DNA of 64,000 nucleotides from Arenicola marina (lineage: Eukaryota > Annelida > Polychaeta > Arenicolidae). The notes below the pieces were generated by a model that saw nothing but the letters and a program-made list of their open reading frames with translations, made no database searches and was not told where the DNA came from. A program made the translations under genes and the position numbers. Shown one piece after another: positions 57,042 to 64,000 of the stretch. Each line of letters opens with the position of its first letter. Position 1 is the first letter of the stretch. The stretch covers positions 744,001 through 808,000 of the forward strand of contig OZ025256.1 of assembly GCA_964019135.1 (NCBI GenBank), read 5' to 3'.

Positions 57042-60000
57042 GAGCGTCTGTCCCCAGTGCTGGTCTCCGGGTGTCCCCCAGTGCTGCTCTCCAATGTCTA
57101 GCGTCTGTCCCCCAGTGCTGCTCTCCAATGTCTAGCGTCTGTCCCCCAGTGCTGCTCTCCAATGTCTAACGTCTGTCCCCCAGTGCTTCTCTCCAATATC
57201 TAGCGTCTGTCTCCCAGTGCTGCTCTCCAATGCCCAGCGTCTGTCCCCCAGTGCTGCTCTCCAATGTCTAGCGTCTGTCTCCCAGTGCTGCTCTCTAATG
57301 TCTTGCGTCTGTCCCCCAGTGCTGCTCTCTAATGTCTAGCGTCTGTCCCCTAGTGCTGCTCTCCATTGTCTAGCGTCTGTCCTCCAGTGCTGCTCTCCAA
57401 TGTCTAGAGTCTGTCTCCCAGTGCTGCTCTCCAATATCTAGCGTCTGTGTCCCAGTGCTGCTCTCCAATGTTTAGCGTTTCTCTCCCAGTGCTGCTCTCC
57501 AATGTCTAGCGTCTGCCCCCAGTGCTGCTCTCCAATGTCTAGCGTCTGTCCCCCAATGCTGCTCTCTAATGTCTAGCGTCTGTCCCACAGTGCTGCTCTC
57601 CAATGTCTAGCGTCTGTCTCCCAGTGCTGCTCTTCAATGTCTAACGTCTGTCCCTCAGTGCTCTAATATCTAGCGTCTGTCTCCCAGTGCTGCTCTCCAA
57701 TGTCTAGCGTCTGTCTCCCAGTGCTGCTCTTCAATGTCTAGCGTCTGTCCCCCTGTGCTGCTCTCTAATGTCTAGCGTCTGTCTCCCAGTGCTGCTCTCC
57801 AATGTCTAGCGTCTGTCCCCCAGTGCTGCTCTCTAATGTCTAGCGTCTGTCCCCCAATGCTGCTCTCCAATGTCTAGCGTCTGTCCCCCAGTGCTGCTCT
57901 CCAATGTCCAGCGTCTGTCTCCCAGTGCTGCTCTCCAATGTCTAGCGTCTGTCCCCCAGTGCTGCTCTCCAATGTCTAACGTCTGTCCCCCTGTGCTGCT
58001 TTCCAATATCTAGCGTCTGTCCCCCAGTGCTGCTCTCCAATGTCTAGCGTCTGTCCCCCTGTGCTGCTCTCTAATGTCTAGCGTCTGTCCCCCAGTGCTG
58101 CTCTCCAATGTCTAGCGTCTGTCCCCCAGTGCTGCTCTCCAATGTCTAGCGTCTGTCCCCCTGTGCTGCTCTCCAATGTCTAGCGTCTGTCCCCCAGTGC
58201 TGCTCTCCAATGTCTAGCGTCTGTCCCCCAGTGCTGCTCTCCAGTATCTAGCGTCTGTCTCCAAGTGCTGCTCTCTAATGTCTAGCGTCTGTCTCCCAGT
58301 GCTGCTTTCCAATGTCTAGCGTCTGTCCCCCTGTGCTGCTCTCTAATGTCTAGCGTCTGTCTCCCAGTGCTGCTCTCCAATGTCTAGCGTCTGTCCCCCA
58401 GTGCTGCTCTCTAATGTCTAGCGTCTGTCCCCCAGTGCTGCTCTCCAATGTCTAGCGTCTGTCCCCCTGTGCTGCTGTCTAATGTCTAGCGTCTGTCCCC
58501 CAGTGCTGCTCTCCAATGTCTAGCGTCTGTCCCCCTGTGCTGCTCTCTAATGTCTAGCGTCTGTCCCCCAGTGCTCCAATATCTAGCGTCTGTCCCCCAG
58601 TGCTCCAATATCTAGCGTCTGTCCCCCAGTGCTCCAATATCTAGCGTCTGTCCCCCAGTGCTGCTCTCCAATGTCTAACGTCTGTCCCCCACTGCTCCAA
58701 TATCTAGCGTCTGTCCCCCAGTGCTGCTCTCCAATGTCTAGCGTCTGTCCCCTTGTGCTGCTCTCCAATGTCTAGCGTCTGTCCCCCAGTGCTGCTCTCC
58801 AATGTCTAGCGTCTGTCTCCCAGTGCTGCTCTTCAATGTCTAACGTCTGTCCCCCAGTGCTCTAATATCTAGCGTCTGTCTCCCAGTGCTGCTCTCCAAT
58901 GTATAGCGTCTGTCCCCCAGTGCTGCTCTCTAATGTCTAGCGTCTGTCCCCCAATGCTGCTCTCCAATGTCTAGCGTCTGTCCCCCAGTGCTGCTCTCCA
59001 ATGTCCAGCCTCTGCTCTCTAATGTCTAGCGTCTGTCCCCCAATGCTGCTCTCCAATGTCTAGCGTCTGTCCCCCAGTGCTGCTCTCCAATGTCCAGCGT
59101 CTGTCTCCCAGTGCTGCTCTCCAATGTCTAGCGTCTGTCCCCCAGTGCTGCTCTGCAATGTCTAACGTCTGTCCCCCTGTGCTGCTCTCTAATGTCTAGC
59201 GTCTGTCCCCCAGTGCTGCTCTCCTATGTCTAGCGTCTGTCCCCCAGTGCTGCTCTCCTATGTCTAGCGTCTGTCCCCCAGTGCTGCTCTCTAATGTCTA
59301 GCGTCTGTCCCCAGTGCTGCTCTCCAATGTCTAGCGTCTGTCCCCCAGTGCTGCTCTCCAATGTCCAGCGTCTGTCCCCCAGTGCTCCAATATCTAGCGT
59401 CTGTCCCCCAGTGCTGCTCTCCAATGTCTAGCGTCTGTCCCCCTGTGCTGCTCTCTAATGTCTAGCGTCTGTCTCCCAGTGCTGCTCTCCAATGTCTAGC
59501 GTCTGTCCCCCAGTGCTGCTCTCCAATGTCTAGCGTCTGTCCCCCTGTGCTGCTCTCTAATGTCTAGCGTCTGTCCCCCAGTGCTGCTCTCCAATGTCTA
59601 GCGTCTGTCCCCCTGTGCTGCTCTCTAATGTCTAGCGTCTGTCCCCCAGTGCTCCACTATCTAGCGTCTGTCTCCCAGTGCTGCTCTCCAATGTCTAACG
59701 TCTGTCCCCCAGTGCTGCTCTCTAATGTCTAGCGTCTGTCCCCCAGTGCTCCAATATCTAGCGTCTGTCTCCCAGTGCTGCTCTCCAATGTCTAACGTCT
59801 GTCCCCCAGTGCTGCTCTCTAATGTCTAGCGTCTGCCCCCCTGTGCTGCTCTCTAATGTCTAGCGTCTGTCCCCCAGTGCTGCTCTCCAATGTCTAGCGT
59901 CTGTCCCCCAGTGCTGCTCTCTAATGTCTAGCGTCTGTCTCCCAGTGCTGCTCTCTAATATCTAGCGTCTGTCCCCCAGTGCTGCTCTCCAATGTCTAGC

Positions 60001-62340
60001 GTCTGTCCCCCAGTGCTGCTCTCCAATGTCTAGCGTCTGTCCCCCAGTGCTGCTCTCTAATGTCTAGCGTCTGCCCCTCTGTGCTGCTCTCTAATGTCTA
60101 GCGTCTGTCCCCCAGTGCTGCTCTCCAATGTCTAGCGTCTGTCTCCCTGTGCTGCTCTCTAATGTCTAGGGTCTGTCCCCCAGTGCTCCAATATCTAGCG
60201 TCTGTCTCCCAGTGTTGCTCTCCAATGTCTAACGTCTGTCCCCCAGTGCTGCTCTCTAATGTCTAGCGTCTGTCCCCCAGTGCTCCAATATCTAGCGTCT
60301 GTCTCCCAGTGCTGCTCTCCAATGTCTAACGTCTGTCCCCCAGTGCTGCTCTCTAATGTCTAACGTCTGTCCCCCAGTGCTGCTCTCTAATGTCTAACGT
60401 CTGTCCCCCAGTGCTGCTCTAATGTCTAGCGTCTGTCCCCCAGTGCTGCTCTCCAATGTCTAACGTCTGTCCCCCAGTGCTCCAATATCTAGCGTCTGTC
60501 TCCCAGTGCTGCTCTCCAATGTCTAACGTCTGTCCCCCAGTGCTGCTCTCTAATGTCTAACGTCTGTCCCCCTGTGCTGCTCTCCAATGTCTAGCGTCTG
60601 TCTCCCAGTGCTGCTCTCCAATGTCTAGCGTCTGTCCCCCAGTGCTCCAATATCTAGCGTCTGTCCCCCAGTGCTGCTCTCTAATGTCTAGCGTCTGTCT
60701 TCCTAGTGCTGCTCTCCAATGTCTAGCGTCTGTCTCCCAGTGCTGCTCTCCAATGTCTAGCGTCTGTCCCCCTGTGCTGCTCTCTAATGTCTAGCGTCTG
60801 TCCCCCAGTGCTGCTCTCTAATTTCTAGCGTCTGTCCCCCAGTGCTGCTCTCCAATGTCTAGCGTCTGTCCCCCTGTGCTGCTCTCTAATGTCTAGCGTC
60901 TGTCCCCCAGTGCTCCAATATCTAGCGTCTGTCCCCCAGTGCTCCAATATCTAGCGTCTGTCCCCCAGTGCTGCTCTCCAATGTCTAACGTCTGTCCCCC
61001 ACTGCTCCAATATCTAGCGTCTGTCCCCCTGTGCTGCTCTCTAATGTCTAGCGTCTGTCCCCCAGTGCTGCTCTCTAATATCTAGCGTCTGTCCCCCAGT
61101 GCTGCTCTCCAATGTCTAGCGTCTGTCCCCCTGTGCTGCTCTCCAATGTCTAGCGTCTGTCCCCCAGTGCTGCTCTCTAATGTCTAGCGTCTGTCCCCCA
61201 GTGCTCCAATATCTAGCGTCTGTCCCCCAGTGCTGCTCTCCAATGTCTAGCGTCTGTCCCCCTGTGCTGCTCTCCAATGTCTAGCGTCTGTCCCCCAGTG
61301 CTGCTCTCTAATGTCTAGCGTCTGTCCCCCAGTGCTCCAATATCTAGCGTCTGTCTCCCAGTGCTGCTCTCCAATGTCTAGCGTCTGTCCCCCTGTGCTG
61401 CTCTCCAATATCTAGCGTCTGTCCCCCTGTGCTGCTCTCTAATGTCTAGCGTCTGTCCCCCAGTGCTCCAATATCTAGCGTCTGTCCCCCAGTGCTGCTC
61501 TCCAATGTCTAGCGTCTGTCCCCCTGTGCTGCTCTCCAATGTCTAGCGTCTGTCCCCCAGTGCTGCTCTCCAATGTCTAACGTCTGTCCCCCAGTGCTCC
61601 AATATCTAGCGTCTGTCCCCCAGTGCTGCTCTCCAATGTCTAGCGTCTGTCCCCCTTTGCTGCTCTCTAATGTCTAGCGTCTGTCGCCCAGTGCTGCTCT
61701 CCAATGTCTAGCGTCTGTCCCCCAGTGCTGCTCTCCAATGTCTAGCGTCTGTCTCCCAGTACTGCTCTCCAATATCTAGCGTCTGTTTCCCAGTGCTGCT
61801 CTCCATTTTCTAGCGTCTGTCCCCCAGTGCTGCTCTCCAATGCCTAGCGTCGGTCTCCCAGTGCTGCTCTTTCAATGTATAGCGTTTCTCTCCCAGTGCT
61901 GCTTTCCAATGTCTAACGTCTGTCCTCCAGTGCTGCTCTCTAATGTCTAGCGTCTGTCCCCCAGTGCTGCTCTCCAATGTCTAGCGTCTGTCCTCCAGTG
62001 CTGCTCTCCAATGTCTAGCGTCTGTCCCCCAGTGCTGCTCTCCAATGTCTAGCGTTTCTCTCCCAGTGCTGCTCTCCAATGTCTAACGTCTGTCCTCCAG
62101 TGCTGCTCTCTAATGTCTAGCGTCTGTCTCCCAGTGCTGCTCTCCAATGTCTAGCGTCTGTCCCCCAGTGCTGCTCTCCAATGTCTAGCGTCTGTCCCCC
62201 AGTGCTGCTCTCCGCGTGTCCCCCAATGCTGCTCTCCAATGTCTAGCGTCTGTCCCCCAGTGCTGCTCTCCAATGTCTAGCGTCTGTCCCCCAGTGCTGC
62301 TCTCCAATGTCTAGCGTCTGTCCCCCAGTGCTGCTCTCCA
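57042..62340. repeat. 34-bp minisatellite with 29-bp short units, about 155 copies
   Basis: The main unit is CGTCTGTCCCCCAGTGCTGC, TCTCCAATGTCTAG. A deletion form lacks TGCTC and reads CCCAGTGCTCCAATATCTAG. Other variants are CCCCTGTGC and TCTAACG. It starts directly at the end of the 60-bp array (AAG|GTGAGCGTCTG), so the two arrays share a border. Confidence 0.95.
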
Positions 62341-63480
62341 GCCCTTCTCCTTCCGGTGCCTCACGTCCGCAGTCAGTCTCTGCAGCGCTGCTCTCTAGTC
62401 AGTCTGGCAGTGGCCAACGCCTCCCTCCATCCGTTCCTCCTTCTCTGCACGCCCTCTACACACCGGCCGCGGTAGTCGCTTGACTAGAGGCGAGCCAGGC
62501 CCAGCCCAGCCAGGCCCAGCCCAGCAGACCCCGGCCCAGCCCAGCAGACCCCGGCCCTAGAGCTGGTCTGCCACACACACACACTCGCACACACACAGAC
62601 AGACGCAGGCGCACGCCCCCGGCCTCAGCCTCCCCCACCCCCACCCCCTATCCATCCCTCCGTTCCCGCACCGCCCCCTTCCTTCCCCCTCCGCCTCGCC
62701 TCGCCTGTCCCCCCTCCCCCCCCCCCCCCACCGTTCTGGCGGCCGCCTACTGCCACCGCCCCTGACGATTATCACACTGTGAGGCAGGCGGTGTGATAAA
62801 AACAGGGATGAGGCTGCGGTAGGGTGGGTAGCTGGGGGGAGGGGGGGTCCAGCCTCCCAGTACCGTCTTACCGGAATCGCCAGTCTCCGCCTTTAAACGG
62901 CTGCACTGTGTGAATGAGAACGCCTTGCAGAGATGGGTGTCAACGTCATGACTAAAAGAGAAGGAGAGTTAGGGAAAAGGTGAGGAGGGGGGGGTGGGGG
63001 ATGAAGAGAAGGCACCAACGCCAAGCGAGAGACAGAGAGGTGGGGGGCACGAGTTACCAGTACCGTATAGAGAGAGAGGGGGGCGGGGGCGCACGAGTTA
63101 CCAGTACTGCAAAGAGAGAGGGCTCTTGCGCGATGAGTTGCCAGTACCGCAGAGAAAGTGGGAGAGAGAGAGAGAGGGCTCTCGCACGATGAGTTACCAG
63201 TACCGCAGAGAGAGCGGGGGAGAAAAAGAAAGAGAGATAGAGAGAGAAAATGTCAATAGCTGGGGGCCAGATCTATTTTTAGCGGGCGGGCCGGGAGCGC
63301 GCTGGCCCGGCTGCCGGCTGGCTGGGCGCTGGCGCCCGGCTTCATCAATCCGCCCATGTCACATGACCGGCGACGCGGGGCATTGTGGGAACGTCACACA
63401 GTGTCACAATGGAAAGATTACCTTCACAACTGTGCCTGGGTCATACTGGTGGGCAGGCGGCGTCCAGGGAAGCCAGGGGT
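62341..63480. promoter_or_regulatory. CpG-rich segment, possible promoter or CpG island
   Basis: Mixed C-rich and purine-rich DNA with a (CA)n tract at about 62571-62597, and a GC-rich core at 63280-63390 (GCGGGCGGGCCGGGAGCGCG). The core is followed by TCACATGAC, GGCATTGTGGGAACGTCAC and CACAGTGTCAC, which look like E-box, ZNF143-like and CRE-like motifs. No coding segment is recognised. A promoter role is speculative. Confidence 0.3.
63040..63235 (+). repeat. About 50-65-bp purine-rich tandem repeat, 4 copies
   Basis: The units share GAGTTACCAGTACCGCAGAG followed by (GA)n and GGGCTCTCGCACGAT. Confidence 0.75.
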
Positions 63481-63574
63481 GGAGGGGGAGCGGGGGGGGG
63501 GGGGTAGACCCGCAACAACCTGGATGGGTGGCGGAAATATGGTGTTGGGACCGACAGAGAGGGATGTCTGAGTG

Positions 63575-64000
63575 AAGAGAGATATGTATTATATGGTGTA
63601 AGGCGGATGGAGAGAGGGATGGCTGAGTGAGGGGAGAGATGTATAATATGGTGTAGGGCGGATGGAGAGAGGGATGGCTGAGTGAAGGGAGAGATGTATA
63701 ATATGGTGTAGGGCGGATGGAGAGAGGGATGGCTGGGTGAAGAGAGAGATGTATAATATGGTGTAGGGCGGATGGAGAGAGGGATGGCTGAGTGAAGGGA
63801 GAGATGTATAATATGGTGTAGGGCGGATGGAGAGAGGGATGGCTGAGTGAGGGGAGAGATGTATAATATGGTGTAAGGCGGATGGAGAGAGGGATGGCTG
63901 AGTGAAGGGAGAGATGTATAATATGGTGTAAGGCGGATGGAGAGAGGGATGGCCGAGTGAAGGGAGAGATGTATAATATGGTGTAGGGCGGATGGAGAGA
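63575..64000. repeat. 55-bp minisatellite, at least 8 copies, cut by the window end
   Basis: The unit is GGCGGATGGAGAGAGGGATG, GCTGAGTGAAGGGAGAGATG, TATAATATGGTGTAG, period 55. It continues to the last base of the window. Confidence 0.93.

Noticed and set aside
55807..57135. Two frames of 168 and 271 codons over the 60-bp array
   Set aside because: The 60-bp unit is a multiple of three, so one frame stays open. The composition is repetitive and no splice-consistent context joins it to DGKQ.

Overview
The window is eukaryotic nuclear DNA. Genes are split by GT-AG introns, there are tRNA-derived SINEs, TIR transposons and degenerate animal transposon genes, and the recognisable proteins are animal ones: a diacylglycerol kinase theta type protein, an FKBP11-type ER peptidyl-prolyl isomerase and a TRIM-like B-box protein. 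The species cannot be read directly. The vertebrate-like DGKQ and FKBP11 sequences and the extreme load of intronic minisatellites suggest an invertebrate chordate or deuterostome; a lancelet is my best guess, as an inference only. Roughly half of the 64 kb is tandem repeat, in about 20 unrelated minisatellite arrays.

Layout. 1-1.8 kb: a frameshifted gene of an XPG/FEN1-like (PIN-fold) family. 1.8-7.8 kb: non-coding, with a hAT-like MITE, a 99-bp MITE with a perfect 9-bp target duplication, and a Gly/Ala/Pro-type minisatellite. 7.86-15.6 kb (+ strand): a TRIM-like gene with a B-box, coiled coil, FN3 domain and C-terminal membrane segments. Its introns hold a 42-bp array that repeats an exon-intron junction, SINEs, a 1.1-kb MULE-like element with long inverted repeats, and other arrays. 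16.8-18.35 kb: a 19-bp array. 20.5-28.4 kb (- strand): an FKBP11 homologue whose first exon is at 28.3 kb and last exon at 21.3-21.5 kb. One central exon is not visible, and the gap contains a 2.5-kb array of 34-bp units. 30.45-39.74 kb: a single array of about 216 copies of a CpG-rich 43-bp unit with higher-order structure. 40.77 kb to at least 52.48 kb (+ strand): the 5' part of DGKQ, five exons encoding three C1 domains. All the larger introns carry minisatellites, and the one after exon 3 is again made from the exon 3 end plus its 5' splice site. The kinase-domain exons must lie beyond 64 kb. 52.8-64 kb: intron or intergenic DNA, mostly three large arrays, a 200-N assembly gap, and a CpG-rich segment.

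The most interesting signal is that two unrelated genes (TRIM-like at 8.9 kb, DGKQ at 49.08 kb) each carry a minisatellite whose unit is exactly 42 bp (14 codons) and contains the last exon codons plus the 5' splice donor. Each gene therefore has a ladder of decoy donors. In the TRIM-like gene about 21 units stay in frame, so the ladder could extend the coiled coil by two heptads per step.
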